Source: JAAYHG01 sp012735455 (lineage in GTDB: Bacteria; Bacillota; DTU030; DUMP01). Taken from it: a stretch of DNA of 64,000 nt. Positions 1 through 8,622 of this stretch are shown here, one piece after another. The notes beneath the pieces were generated by a model. The model ran no database searches, was not told the origin of the DNA, and was given only the letters and a program-made list of their open reading frames with translations. The stretch is taken from contig JBMNIX010000009.1 in assembly GCA_050951365.1 (NCBI GenBank), positions 62,001-126,000 of the forward strand, in the 5' to 3' direction. Both the position numbers and the translations under genes were made by a program. Position 1 is the stretch's first letter; each line of letters starts with the position of its first letter.

Positions 1-716
1 GGCTTACGAAAGACAGAGTACCGACGCCGTTAGCACCATCGCGCACATAAAGTCCGATGCGATATCGGTTTTCGCCTATTTCTTGTGGACGCACGGCGAT
101 AATTTGCACATCCTGATCGCGCTTTACCATAAGTTCCAGCGGCCGTTGTTCCTCTCCGGCCTTTTGTATCTGAGCTGCCAAGTCTTGGATAGTAAGAAGG
201 GGTTTGCCGTTCGCCTCTAATAACAAATCTCCAGGTTCTATGCCAGCTTGTCTTCCTGGAGAATAAGACTTCCCTTCAGCCAAAACCAAGGTGTCGTAAC
301 CAACAACAATAATTCCCTGACTTGTTAAGAGGACGCCAATAGAGTGTCCACCTGGTATGACATAGTCAGGTAACAATCGCCTTCACTAAGACCCTTTTCA
401 AAGGAATGCCAAAAAGAAGAAACTCCATTTCGGCTTCGCCTGGTTCAGAAGATTCCAGGGTCAGGGGGGTTGAAAGGCTAACTGACGCTGGCTTGCTGGT
501 AAGCAAACGATTGTTAATCTTTATGCCTCGTCCTTTGCGCAACCTAACACTTAAGGAAAGAGGAACTCTAAGATGCAAAGAGTGGCTCTCGCCAGCAGGA
601 AGCTTGATGTTTGTGGGAATACTGATGGTACGACGAAACTGTGGCGTACAACTGATAGCTATAATGAGGAAAGCAACTAACAGTCCACACCAGCCGCGAC
701 GGTCTAGGCCACCCAC
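1..716 (-). CDS. spoIVB: Stage IV sporulation protein B (SpoIVB), partial, frameshifted
   Basis: SpoIVB is the forespore serine protease that crosses the intermembrane space and triggers pro-sigma-K processing. The N-terminal part has one membrane segment (GLLVAFLIIAIS) and a beta-rich region ending in LFGIPLKRVLVKAIV. The reading then shifts near 361-368. In the next frame it continues as PDYVIPGGHSIGVLL and a PDZ domain (SYSPGRQAGIEPGDLLLEAN), running off the window edge at GVGTLSFVS just as the S55 peptidase domain begins. Removing one T in the attgttacc stretch restores VPDYVIPGG, which matches the family. The preferred start is the GTG at 716, eight bases after an AAGGAG. It lies downstream of recN but is separated from it by a terminator, the usual recN-spoIVB order of spore formers. 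Confidence 0.88.
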
Positions 717-779
717 CCAAGTCACTCCTTGTTAATCATTGACAAACAAAGAAAACCTCCCTTCACTCCTTCTCAGGCA

Positions 780-822
780 AACACAAAAAGAACCTAGAGA
801 CAGGTTTCCCTGCACTAGGTTC
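780..822 (-). terminator. Rho-independent terminator after recN
   Basis: An 8-bp stem (815-822 with 790-797) is followed on the minus strand by a T-rich run (ctttttgtgttt). It separates the recN end from spoIVB, so spoIVB probably has its own promoter. Confidence 0.8.
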
Positions 823-876
823 CTTTATGCTACCAGAACCTTCACTAATGACAATTATACACTGGATTCGGAAGTC

Positions 877-2619
877 TTAAGCCCCTTTGGTTATTTCTTC
901 CTTTAATCGATCGGCCTGCGTTAAAAGTTCGCTTGCATGCTGAAGGACTACGGGTGTGACATTTTGGCCTGAAAGCATACGACCTAATTCCTCTTTCCTT
1001 TCATCCATTGTTAGTTTTTTCAGCCGGGTAAAGGTCTTGCCAGCCTGTGTTTCTTTGCTAATCTGAAAGTGTGTGTCTCCTACTGCCGCTATCTGTGGCA
1101 GGTGTGTGACGCAAATTACCTGGTGAAACCTGCTGACGCTCACCAACTTCTTAGCCACGGCCTGCGCGGTCTTCCCGCCAATGCCAGAGTCTACTTCGTC
1201 GAATATTAATGTGGGTACACTGTCGTGTGCAGCCAAGATTGTCTTTAGCGCCAACATTACCCGGGATAACTCTCCGCCAGAGGCAATTTTAGCCAAAGGC
1301 CTTGGTGGCTCGCCCTCGTTAGCAGTCAAAAGCAGTTCCACTTGGTCAAAACCGGTTGGGCTTGGGTCCACTGTAGTTTGTCCAAAAGGTAGACCATCTT
1401 TGGTCTCCTTCCATGAAAAGTCTACCCGAACCATGGCTTTTGGCATTCCTAGTTCGGAGAGTTCTTGTTGTAGTGCTATCTCCAAATCGGCAGCTAGCTT
1501 CCGCCTGGCAGTGGAAAGTAGCGTACTGCACTGGCAGAGCTTTTTCGTAACAGACTTGAGTTCTTCTCTCAAAGCACTGCTATTCTGCTCGGTACCCATT
1601 ATTTCCTCCAGGGCGCATGCCGCCTGATCGCGGAAGGCCAAAATATCCTGAATGGTAGCGCCGTACTTACGACTTAAATTTCGTATCAGATCCAGGCGCT
1701 CTTCTACATAATCTAATTCTTTTTCATCCCAAGGAAAACTCTCTTGATAGTGCCGCAGCGCGGGAAGTACTTCTTCTAAGGTGTAAAGGGCGCTCGCCAC
1801 AGTATTCTCCAGCTCCGCCAAGCGTTTATCTATACTCTGTCCTTCGTTTAGCGCTGTTAATGACTCACCCAAGAGATCCAATGCTCCTCTTTCTCCCCCG
1901 TTGCCATACAGAGCGTTATAAGCTGTGGCCACTATGTTAAGCAGCTTTTCTCGGTTAGTAAGAACCTCTTTTTCAGCCATTAAGTCTTCCCATTCGCCCG
2001 CTTTAAGGCCGGCCGCACTAATTTCATTTATCTGGAACTGTAAAATATCAATTTGTTGAGCTCTTTCCCGCGCGCTATGTTCTAGATCATTGAGCACGCG
2101 TTTTAAATAACTGTATTCTTGGAAAAGCCTCTTGTTCTCTGCTAGCAGCTTATGGTGGTTCTCATCACCCAAGGCGTCCAGATAGGCCAAGTGTGTGGCT
2201 GCGTTCAGTAAGGACTGGTGGCTGTGCTGTCCATGAATATCCACCAGGTATTGCGCGATGCTTCTAAGTTGCTGGGTCGTCACAAGGTGGCCATTAACAC
2301 GGCTCAGATTACGACCTTGAATATGGATCTCGCGGCCCAGCACAAGTTCTTCCTCTCCAGTGCCGAGACCTTGTGCTTCAAGGACCTGGAAAACAGGATG
2401 ATCGGGTGGTAAAGAGAAGGCTACCTCAACCCGTGCGCTGTTGGCGCCGCTACGCACATACTCCGAAGAAGCCCGCCCTCCCAAAGCAACACCTAGAGCG
2501 TCAATAATGATAGATTTCCCGGCCCCTGTCTCTCCTGTTAGCACGTTAAGGCCAGATTCAAGTTCCAATGAAAGGTTGTGGATTAGTGCAAAGTTATGAA
2601 TGGTGATGGCTTGGAGCAC
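877..2619 (-). CDS. recN: DNA repair protein RecN
   Basis: RecN is an SMC-like ATPase that acts at double-strand breaks. The protein has an N-terminal Walker A (GETGAGKSIIIDALG), a long central coiled coil with the family signature DIHGQHSHQSLL, a C-terminal ABC signature (ASGGELSRVMLALK), Walker B (LIFDEVDSGIGG) and a switch histidine (CVTHLPQIAA). About 580 residues is normal. The GTG at 2619 is preferred because the SD (TAGGAG, just after the argR stop) stands eight bases before it; an earlier GTG overlaps the SD. It is the last gene of the dxs-tlyA-nadK-argR-recN unit and is followed by a terminator. Confidence 0.96.
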   Translation of the reverse strand: MLQAITIHNFALIHNLSLELESGLNVLTGETGAGKSIIIDALGVALGGRASSEYVRSGANSARVEVAFSLPPDHPVFQVLEAQGLGTGEEELVLGREIHIQGRNLSRVNGHLVTTQQLRSIAQYLVDIHGQHSHQSLLNAATHLAYLDALGDENHHKLLAENKRLFQEYSYLKRVLNDLEHSARERAQQIDILQFQINEISAAGLKAGEWEDLMAEKEVLTNREKLLNIVATAYNALYGNGGERGALDLLGESLTALNEGQSIDKRLAELENTVASALYTLEEVLPALRHYQESFPWDEKELDYVEERLDLIRNLSRKYGATIQDILAFRDQAACALEEIMGTEQNSSALREELKSVTKKLCQCSTLLSTARRKLAADLEIALQQELSELGMPKAMVRVDFSWKETKDGLPFGQTTVDPSPTGFDQVELLLTANEGEPPRPLAKIASGGELSRVMLALKTILAAHDSVPTLIFDEVDSGIGGKTAQAVAKKLVSVSRFHQVICVTHLPQIAAVGDTHFQISKETQAGKTFTRLKKLTMDERKEELGRMLSGQNVTPVVLQHASELLTQADRLKEEITKGA

Positions 2620-2630
2620 AACTACCACTC

Positions 2631-3089
2631 CTAACTCATCAGGTCTTCCAATCCGCTAACTACCGCTGCAACACGATCAACTTCTTTGACCACGATCAAG
2701 ACCGTATCATCACCCGCTACCGTACCAATTATATCATCCCAGTCCAGGCCGTCTATGGCCGACCCCACTGCTTGAGCAGAACCTGGCAAGGCTTTGATAA
2801 CAATAAGATTCTGGCTGCTATCTACACTAATCACTGACTCCCGTAGAATACGTCGCATTCGGGGCTCCATAGTGCCTCTTGGTAACTCCGGGGGCAAAGC
2901 GTAGCGATACCGGTCATCCCCACTGGGTACTTTGATTAGACGCAGCTCTTTGATGTCTCGCGATACGGTAGCCTGGGTAACCTCGAAGCCGCTCTGGCGC
3001 AAAAGCTGTGCCAGTTCTTCCTGCGTTTCGATATCCTGGCTGCTGATGAGCTCAAGTATTTTCATTTGTCGTCGTACTTTCAAGCTCAT
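2631..3089 (-). CDS. argR: Arginine repressor ArgR/AhrC
   Basis: Transcriptional regulator of arginine metabolism. The N-terminal winged helix has the DNA-recognition signature QATVSRDIKELRLIKV. The C-terminal arginine-binding and hexamerisation domain contains GTVAGDDTVLIVVK. The length, about 150 residues, is typical. Two starts compete behind an AGAGGAGG: ATG at 3089 (very close to the SD) and TTG at 3083, which gives MKVRRQMKILELI and better spacing. The gene overlaps the 3' end of nadK and sits directly before recN, a conserved Firmicute order. No arginine biosynthesis gene is nearby, so its targets must lie elsewhere. Confidence 0.95.
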   Translation of the reverse strand: MSLKVRRQMKILELISSQDIETQEELAQLLRQSGFEVTQATVSRDIKELRLIKVPSGDDRYRYALPPELPRGTMEPRMRRILRESVISVDSSQNLIVIKALPGSAQAVGSAIDGLDWDDIIGTVAGDDTVLIVVKEVDRVAAVVSGLEDLMS

Positions 3090-3103
3090 TCCTCCTCTCG
3101 CTC

Positions 3104-4006
3104 TCAACGAATACCGTCGTCACTGTCTGTCTCTTCAACAAGGGGTGTATCCCGCAAGCGTGTGCGAAGGATGCGATAGAATCCTTGGCCGGGCATTCTA
3201 ACCAGCTTGGCTTTAAAGTGAGCCGGTGTTACAACGACACTATCATTTGGTTCTAGATCATAGCCCTTTTGACCGTCCACGGTAAGCATCATGTCATCAT
3301 GACTAGAAGATATCGTGGCACGCAGGGTCTCTTTGCCTGATATAACGATGCTGCGAGCAGAAAGACTGTGGGGACAGATGGGCGTAATAACCATGCAATC
3401 TAAGGCCGGGTTCAGAATAGGACCACCTGCCGAGAGGGAGTAAGCAGTAGACCCTGTCGCCGTGGCAGCTATGATTCCGTCGCCGGGATAGGTGGTCAGA
3501 TACTCGTCATCTATATAGCAGGAGACTTTGATTATGCGGGCGAAAGCGCCTTTCGTAATAACAATCTCGTTTAAGGCCAATGCTTCTTCAATGATTTGTC
3601 CCCGGCGAATCAAGATTGCCTTTAGGAGGGTGCGTTGGTCAATAGTAAATTGCCCAGTTACCACTCGCTCTAAGGCCTCATCTAGGTGCTCAGGTTCTAC
3701 TGCGGTAAGGAATCCGAGATGACCAAGGTTGACCCCAAGTACCGGTACCCCTTTTTCAGCAAAAAGACGGGCGGCCCCCAAAAGGGTTCCGTCACCCCCT
3801 AAAGAGATTACTAGGTCAGAACTGTCTTTAAGATCTGTAAGGGGTAATGTTAGTTCTGGGAAACCCAAGTGAGATGCATCTGCTGGTAACATATGGATGA
3901 TTAATCCCTGCTCAAGGCAGTAGCTTACAATGTACTGCCCCACTTTACGGGCTGCCGTCTTGTTCTTGTTTACGATAAGTGCTATTTGCCGGATATTCAC
4001 AGCCAT
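3104..4006 (-). CDS. nadK: NAD kinase
   Basis: Phosphorylates NAD to NADP in the cytoplasm. The catalytic GGDG motif is at residues 70-73 (SLGGDGTLLGAARLF). The second conserved block, GDGIIAATATGSTAYSLSAGG, forms the nucleotide-binding part of the C-terminal domain. The length of 300 residues is slightly above the common 265-295. The ATG start has an AAGGGG SD and overlaps the preceding gene by 10 bases. The 3' end overlaps the argR start region, so translational coupling through this unit is likely. Confidence 0.95.
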   Translation of the reverse strand: MAVNIRQIALIVNKNKTAARKVGQYIVSYCLEQGLIIHMLPADASHLGFPELTLPLTDLKDSSDLVISLGGDGTLLGAARLFAEKGVPVLGVNLGHLGFLTAVEPEHLDEALERVVTGQFTIDQRTLLKAILIRRGQIIEEALALNEIVITKGAFARIIKVSCYIDDEYLTTYPGDGIIAATATGSTAYSLSAGGPILNPALDCMVITPICPHSLSARSIVISGKETLRATISSSHDDMMLTVDGQKGYDLEPNDSVVVTPAHFKAKLVRMPGQGFYRILRTRLRDTPLVEETDSDDGIR

Positions 4007-4521
4007 GTCCCCTTACCCCAAAAATACCCAGCAGCCCCACCGAGCAACAGGGCGACTATAAAGTAGAGGCTCAGGGGGAGTATGCTGCTAAAAGTAATAC
4101 GGGGCCCGAAAACTATTTCCCTATGTCTCTCTTGTGCCATATCTACAAACACTATTCCGTGTGGCCGAAAAGCCAACTGGTACTCCAAGAGTTGCCTACG
4201 CGTCTTAGCTCTAAGCTGGGATGCACTGCGGCCACTCTTGACTTCTACGACATAAGTAAAAAAACCACGGCGTGCTAAAAAGTCAGCCCGGATGGTAGTT
4301 GTCTTAGGAGTACCATCAACATAAAGTAAAGACTTCGCAGTAGGTTGTCGTCGTATAATATGAAACCCAGCTTGATGTAATAGTCTGGCAGCCTTTATCT
4401 CAGCCCGCTTGGCATTTGCCCAACGGCGGCGGTATAGACTCTTCTTGAGGCGGTTTGAGACAGCATAAACAGAGAAAAGAGCGATAATAATTCCTAAAGC
4501 AAAGGTGTCGCCACGAGTCAC
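3997..4521 (-). CDS. Membrane-anchored PD-(D/E)XK nuclease-like protein, unknown function
   Basis: I do not recognise a named family. The 174-residue protein has a predicted membrane segment at about residues 6-22, a soluble core, and a second hydrophobic segment at about 147-168. The core carries helix AEIKAARLLHQAGFHII with an acidic residue (E41), then D80 (RADFLARRG) and E93-V-K95 (VVEVKSGRS). That spacing matches the D..ExK catalytic triad of PD-(D/E)XK nucleases such as Mrr or Holliday-junction resolvase folds. A basic helix (RAKTRRQLLEYQLAF) follows. The GTG start at 4521 has a GGAGGGG SD. It is embedded between tlyA and nadK in one transcription unit. Nuclease activity is inference only; a degenerate structural role is possible. 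Confidence 0.6.
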   Translation of the reverse strand: MTRGDTFALGIIIALFSVYAVSNRLKKSLYRRRWANAKRAEIKAARLLHQAGFHIIRRQPTAKSLLYVDGTPKTTTIRADFLARRGFFTYVVEVKSGRSASQLRAKTRRQLLEYQLAFRPHGIVFVDMAQERHREIVFGPRITFSSILPLSLYFIVALLLGGAAGYFWGKGTWL

Positions 4522-4605
4522 TGTTACCCCTCCACTCAGCTCTATCGGGGCAGCTGATGTTATTAGCGGCTCTGCAACCTATTAAGCCTCGCCTGCAGGA
4601 CAATT

Positions 4606-5397
4606 CTACCCGAGGCTGGCGTGTGCGGTTGCAACTATTTCAGTCACACGAGGAAGGGGTACAGATGGTCCAGAACGTGCGTATAGTAGGTACTCAATAT
4701 TGCCCTTGGCACCCTTCACCGGAGAGAAGTCCAGGCCGCAACAAGTGAGGTACTCGCCAACCATGGCCATTACATCCGACAGGACCTGCTCATGCAGGGC
4801 GGGGTTGCGCACTACCCCGCCCTTACCAACCCTTCCTTTACCAACTTCAAACTGCGGCTTCACCAAGGCCAAAATCTCTCTGGCCCCCGTAAGGAGAGAA
4901 ACCACTTTGGGTATTACCATATACAGTGATATAAATGAAACATCAATGCTGGCTATATTGGGTCTAGGCATCAGTTGCTCCGGCTGCAGGTGTCTTATGT
5001 TGGTTCGCTCCATAACCACCACACGCTCATCCTGGCGCAGTTTCCAGGCCAACTGCCCATAGCCCACATCCACAGCGTACACGCGTGCAGCCCCATGTTG
5101 GAGGGCACAGTCGGTAAACCCCCCTGTAGATGCGCCTACATCCAAGAGAACCTTGCCAGCAAGGTTAATGTTAAAGGAAGCTATAGCCTTTTCAAGCTTA
5201 AGGCCTCCTCGACTTACATAAGGGAGGTCCGATCCAGTAAGCATAATTTCGGCGTCGATCGGTACCCTTGCCCCAGCCTTGACTACCCGAGAGCCGTTTA
5301 CCCTCACGTCACCGGCCATAATCCGGGCCTGGGCGCGTTCGCGCGTCGGCGCGAGTCCTTTCTCCACTAGCAATACATCCAAGCGTTTAGCATCCAT
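4606..5397 (-). CDS. tlyA: TlyA family RNA methyltransferase / hemolysin-like protein
   Basis: The N-terminal S4 RNA-binding domain (KRLDVLLVEKGLAPTRERAQ) is followed by an FtsJ/RrmJ-type SAM-dependent methyltransferase domain with LLDVGASTGGFTDCALQ as the SAM loop and ALVKPQFEVG later. Family members 2'-O-methylate ribosomal RNA in actinobacteria; the role in Firmicutes is less clear. The ATG at 5397 lies inside the last codons of dxs, an 11-base overlap that implies coupling. An upstream in-frame ATG at 5487 would add 30 residues unrelated to the family and is not used. Length is about 263 residues. Confidence 0.92.
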   Translation of the reverse strand: MDAKRLDVLLVEKGLAPTRERAQARIMAGDVRVNGSRVVKAGARVPIDAEIMLTGSDLPYVSRGGLKLEKAIASFNINLAGKVLLDVGASTGGFTDCALQHGAARVYAVDVGYGQLAWKLRQDERVVVMERTNIRHLQPEQLMPRPNIASIDVSFISLYMVIPKVVSLLTGAREILALVKPQFEVGKGRVGKGGVVRNPALHEQVLSDVMAMVGEYLTCCGLDFSPVKGAKGNIEYLLYARSGPSVPLPRVTEIVATAHASLG

Positions 5398-7303
5398 GCC
5401 CTTGGGCCACCTGTACCCTGAGAGACGACGGCAGCATACCTTTTGCACCAAAGAAGCGCTGTAGTGACTGTTTGATCCCATCTTCATCTAGTCCCAGCTG
5501 CGCCAGTTGTTCAGTTCGCCGGGCATGCTCAACAAACACGTCCGGAACACCAAGGCGCTTAAGCGGGACTGTGAGCCCATTATCGCTCAAAAGCTCAAGT
5601 ACTGCGCTGCCAAAGCCTCCTGCTAAGACGTGATCTTCCACTGTTATCAGCTTCTCGTAGCGCTTCGCCTGCTGAAGAAGCAGTTCTTTAGGGAGTGGTT
5701 TAACAAAGCGCACATCGGTTACACCAATGTTTAGACCACTACTTTGGAGAGAGCGCGCTGCTCTAAGACTAGGTAGAACGGTACTGCCGATGGCCAGGAC
5801 CATGCCATCGCGACCCTCCTTGAGGACTTCGCCTTGGCCCCAGGCAGCTTCCGTTTCCATAACGTAGGGTTCCTCAGCCTCTGTACGGGGATAGCGAATG
5901 GCAACTGGGCCCGCTTGGGCAAGAGCTAAGCCGAGCATTCGCTTTAGTTCACCTGCATCACGTGGGGCAAGTACCGTTATGTTTGGTATATGGCGCAGGT
6001 AAGCCAGATCAAACAACCCTTGGTGCGTGGCACCATCTTCCCCTACTAACCCGGCTCTGTCTAGGCAAAAGACAACCGGCAAACCCTGCAGACAGACATC
6101 GTGCACTATCTGGTCATACGCCCGCTGCAAAAATGTTGAGTAAATGGCAACCACTGGCCGCCTTCCACCAGCCGCAAGGGCAGCTGCTAGTGTAACGGCG
6201 TGTTGCTCAGCAATACCAACATCAAAAAACCTGTCTGGATAACGCTGGGCGAATTTTGTTAGACCGGTACCCTGCGTCATGGCAGCAGAAATTGCTACTA
6301 GATCAGGATGTTTCTCTGCCAATTCCAGCATTGATTCCCCAAATACATCTGTGTAGGTGGCCTTTTTCGTACTTAGGTCTATACCGGTAGTTATGTTAAA
6401 TCTACCCACTCCGTGATAGCAATCTGGGCTCTGCTCAGCCGGGAGATAGCCCTTCCCTTTTTGCGTCAGCACGTGTACCAAAACAGGTTCTTGTCGACGA
6501 CGTGCGTGGCCAAAGACATTTCGCATCAGTCCTAAATCATGACCATCCAGTGGTCCAAAATAAGTAAAACCTAGTTCCTCAAAAAGGGTACCGGGCACCA
6601 GCATGTAGCGAACGGCATCCTTTACCCGCTCAGCTGTGCGCGCTACTTTGGAACCAATGGCCGGAATACGCCGTAGCAAGTACTCAATGTCGTCCTTAAG
6701 GCGGTAGTAGCCCGGGTCGGAACGCAAACGTGTTAGGTAGGCGGAGAGGGCTCCCACGTTCTTGCTGATAGACATTTCATTATCGTTTAAAACCACAATC
6801 AGTTTTTTCCTAAGCTGTCCCGCATGGTTTAGGGCCTCAAAGGCCATGCCTGCTGTAAGTGACCCGTCACCAATGACTGCGCAAACATCATGCGTTTCCT
6901 GCTTAAGGTCGCGTGCAATGGCAAACCCAAGGGCAGCAGAAATCGAGGTACTGCTGTGGCCAGCACCAAAGAAGTCATAAGGGCTCTCCGTGCGTTTAGG
7001 GAAACCGCTTACCCCCCCCGCTTGCCGCAAGGTACGAAAGGCCCTCTGGCGACCAGTAAGCAGTTTATGTGCGTAAGCCTGGTGCCCAACATCCCAAATT
7101 ATTTTGTCACCAGGGTTGTTAAAGATGCTATGTAGGGCTACGGTAAGCTCTACAGCACCTAGATTAGATGCCAAGTGACCGCCATTTTTTGCAACTGTGG
7201 AAACAATCTCTTGTCTAATTTCATCGCACAGGGACTGAAGACTCTTAATGTCGAATTTCTTTAGGTCGGCAGGAGAATTGACACGCTCCAATAGTCTGTC
7301 CAT
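5387..7303 (-). CDS. dxs: 1-deoxy-D-xylulose-5-phosphate synthase
   Basis: First enzyme of the MEP isoprenoid pathway, condensing pyruvate and glyceraldehyde 3-phosphate with thiamine diphosphate. The thiamine-binding motif GDGSLTAGMAFEALNHAG and downstream NDNEMSISKNVGALS are clear. A transketolase pyrimidine-binding domain (GIAEQHAVTLAAALA) and a C-terminal transketolase domain (TVEDHVLAGGFGSAVLE) follow. The 638-residue length is normal. The ATG has a GGAGG SD formed by the last codons of oapA, four bases after which that gene ends. With ispA upstream it supplies prenyl diphosphate synthesis. Confidence 0.97.
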   Translation of the reverse strand: MDRLLERVNSPADLKKFDIKSLQSLCDEIRQEIVSTVAKNGGHLASNLGAVELTVALHSIFNNPGDKIIWDVGHQAYAHKLLTGRQRAFRTLRQAGGVSGFPKRTESPYDFFGAGHSSTSISAALGFAIARDLKQETHDVCAVIGDGSLTAGMAFEALNHAGQLRKKLIVVLNDNEMSISKNVGALSAYLTRLRSDPGYYRLKDDIEYLLRRIPAIGSKVARTAERVKDAVRYMLVPGTLFEELGFTYFGPLDGHDLGLMRNVFGHARRRQEPVLVHVLTQKGKGYLPAEQSPDCYHGVGRFNITTGIDLSTKKATYTDVFGESMLELAEKHPDLVAISAAMTQGTGLTKFAQRYPDRFFDVGIAEQHAVTLAAALAAGGRRPVVAIYSTFLQRAYDQIVHDVCLQGLPVVFCLDRAGLVGEDGATHQGLFDLAYLRHIPNITVLAPRDAGELKRMLGLALAQAGPVAIRYPRTEAEEPYVMETEAAWGQGEVLKEGRDGMVLAIGSTVLPSLRAARSLQSSGLNIGVTDVRFVKPLPKELLLQQAKRYEKLITVEDHVLAGGFGSAVLELLSDNGLTVPLKRLGVPDVFVEHARRTEQLAQLGLDEDGIKQSLQRFFGAKGMLPSSLRVQVAQGHGC

Positions 7304-7308
7304 ATGCC

Positions 7309-7893
7309 CTACCTCCGGCTGTTATTTCTTGCCTTGAGTAGTTCCGTTCTATGTATTCTTTCCAAAAAGGCAAAAACCTTCCCCATTTGGAAGGTAATTC
7401 GAGTGGCTTCATTAATTGAATAGTGTTTACCAATGGCTTTCCCGCCTACAGTCAATGCAGAAACCACTGCGATAAGAACCAGCGAAAGCAGATCTTCGCG
7501 TAGAAAGGGGTACTGCCTAGATAAATAAAAGACAATAGTAGCCCCTGTTGCTCCAGAGATGGTACCTGCGATATCGCCAATGACATCATTGCAGAAATTG
7601 CTCACACCCGGAGCGTTCCTGATTAGACGAATTGCCTGTTTGGCCCCAGGCACGCGTTTAGCGGACATAGCGTGAAGAGGTGGTTCTTGCGCTGCCGTAA
7701 CAGCAACCCCCATGATGTCAAAAATGATTCCCAAGGCAATGATAGCCAATAAAACAATGAACGCTAAAAAAAGTGGTACGGCGCGTACCACCACGGTAGA
7801 GAGACTCCCTATGACCAAAGAAAGCCCAAAGGTCAGCAAGGCAACTCGAAAACCGTTGCGCCAGACAGCTAACTTGGAATCAGAGTCCTTCAA
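7309..7893 (-). CDS. oapA: OLE RNA-associated membrane protein OapA (DUF21-like)
   Basis: A 194-residue membrane protein with about four hydrophobic segments (VALLTFGLSLVIGSLSTVVV, LFLAFIVLLAIIALGIIFDI, a GTISGATGATIVFYL region and LLSLVLIAVVSALTVG). The loop PLHAMSAKRVPGAKQAIRLI resembles the DUF21/CNNM membrane domain of magnesium exporters but no CBS domains follow. OLE-associated protein A is, from the literature as I know it, a DUF21-like membrane protein of this size encoded right after OLE RNA and just before dxs, exactly as here. The start is TTG at 7893 with GGAG about eight bases upstream. OapA anchors OLE RNA to the membrane. The identification rests on context, length and topology. 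Confidence 0.82.
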   Translation of the reverse strand: MKDSDSKLAVWRNGFRVALLTFGLSLVIGSLSTVVVRAVPLFLAFIVLLAIIALGIIFDIMGVAVTAAQEPPLHAMSAKRVPGAKQAIRLIRNAPGVSNFCNDVIGDIAGTISGATGATIVFYLSRQYPFLREDLLSLVLIAVVSALTVGGKAIGKHYSINEATRITFQMGKVFAFLERIHRTELLKARNNSRR

Positions 7894-7964
7894 CTTATCA
7901 CACTCCAGTTTAGACCGAGCTAATGCGAAACTACATTGTATGTGGTATATGAATAAACAGGTAT

Positions 7965-8580
7965 GTGCTGACAGGTGGTACCAGGTACAAGTAAATGTTG
8001 TGGCTTAAGGTCTAGTAGGTTTTCCCAACAATCACCAGTTCGTTACCGAACGGGCGGTTTCCCTTTACGATTGCTCCGTGCCGTCGCCGCACACAGGACT
8101 AGATTACCACTGAGTCCACACTTTAATCCTTGCCCTGATCCAATCAGATTGGGCAGTCTAGGGGTTTTCCCCGACAGTACGCTTTGTCCTCTAGCCTCTT
8201 TTGCACGTGGGGTTTCAACAGCATCAACCTGGTGTCCTTGGGCCCCTGGACAAAAGGTTGGGCTACCTGTATCCCACCCCACACACTCAAGGCAGGCTAC
8301 ACTGCACACAGCAGCCACCGCATGCAGGTTCTATCCCAAGCCGTAACGGTTGGTCACGCACTTGGGTCTCCGCGGAAAGTGGGTCAGGTGCCACATGCCA
8401 TTGTGGTTGCCCACAATCCTTAACTCCCAGCACCAGCCGCACACTGGGCGTATACAGCCAGCACCAGGAACTTCATCGTTGTGCCCTTAGCGGATTTTTA
8501 GGCCCGCCTTCGAAAACAAAGGTACTGACTAGAATACTGCAACCACCTGTCGTCACTTAAGTTTCTCAAGAATAACGGTC
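7965..8580 (-). ncRNA. ole: OLE RNA (ornate large extremophilic RNA)
   Basis: About 615 nt without a credible gene, lying between a divergent-PAP2/ispA block and oapA-dxs, the known position of OLE RNA. The 5' and 3' ends pair over long range: on the minus strand GACAGGTGGT (8542-8551) matches ACCACCTGTC (7970-7979) perfectly, extended by three more pairs (GTG/CAC) after a 2x2 internal loop. Internal helices include a perfect 7-bp stem with a GCAA tetraloop (8400-8417), a GTTCG/CGAAC stem with a GTAA loop (8038-8051), and GGACT/AGTCC and CTGAT/ATCAG hairpins in the 3' half. A sigma-A promoter precedes it. The ends are approximate; processing cannot be judged. RNase P, tmRNA and group II intron signatures are absent. 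Confidence 0.82.
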
Positions 8581-8586
8581 ACACTT

Positions 8587-8616
8587 ATTGTACCATGTGC
8601 CTCTAATCGGAGGCAA
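8587..8616 (-). promoter_or_regulatory. Sigma-A type promoter for OLE RNA
   Basis: TTGCCT (8611-8616) and TACAAT (8587-8592) are separated by 18 bases, placing the start of transcription near 8580. It lies immediately downstream of the divergent-PAP2 stop, so OLE RNA and the oapA-dxs genes can be transcribed independently of the upstream spoIIIA-ispA unit. Confidence 0.6.
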
Positions 8617-8622
8617 AGGAGT

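Noticed and set aside
877..2628. Long plus-strand frames antisense to recN, xseA, alaS, pmbA, aspS and others
   Set aside because: They are shadows of strong minus-strand genes, lack SD sequences and show no recognisable domains.
8043..8318. Open frame of 91 residues on the minus strand inside the OLE region, plus several overlapping plus-strand frames
   Set aside because: Composition is cysteine/glycine-rich and unlike a protein, there is no SD, and frames are open on both strands because the RNA is GC-rich and structured.
7894..8622. Alternative RNA identities for the gap: RNase P RNA, tmRNA, SRP RNA, group II intron
   Set aside because: No GAGGAAAGTCC-type RNase P core, no tmRNA acceptor end, too long for SRP RNA, and no intron domain V or reverse transcriptase.
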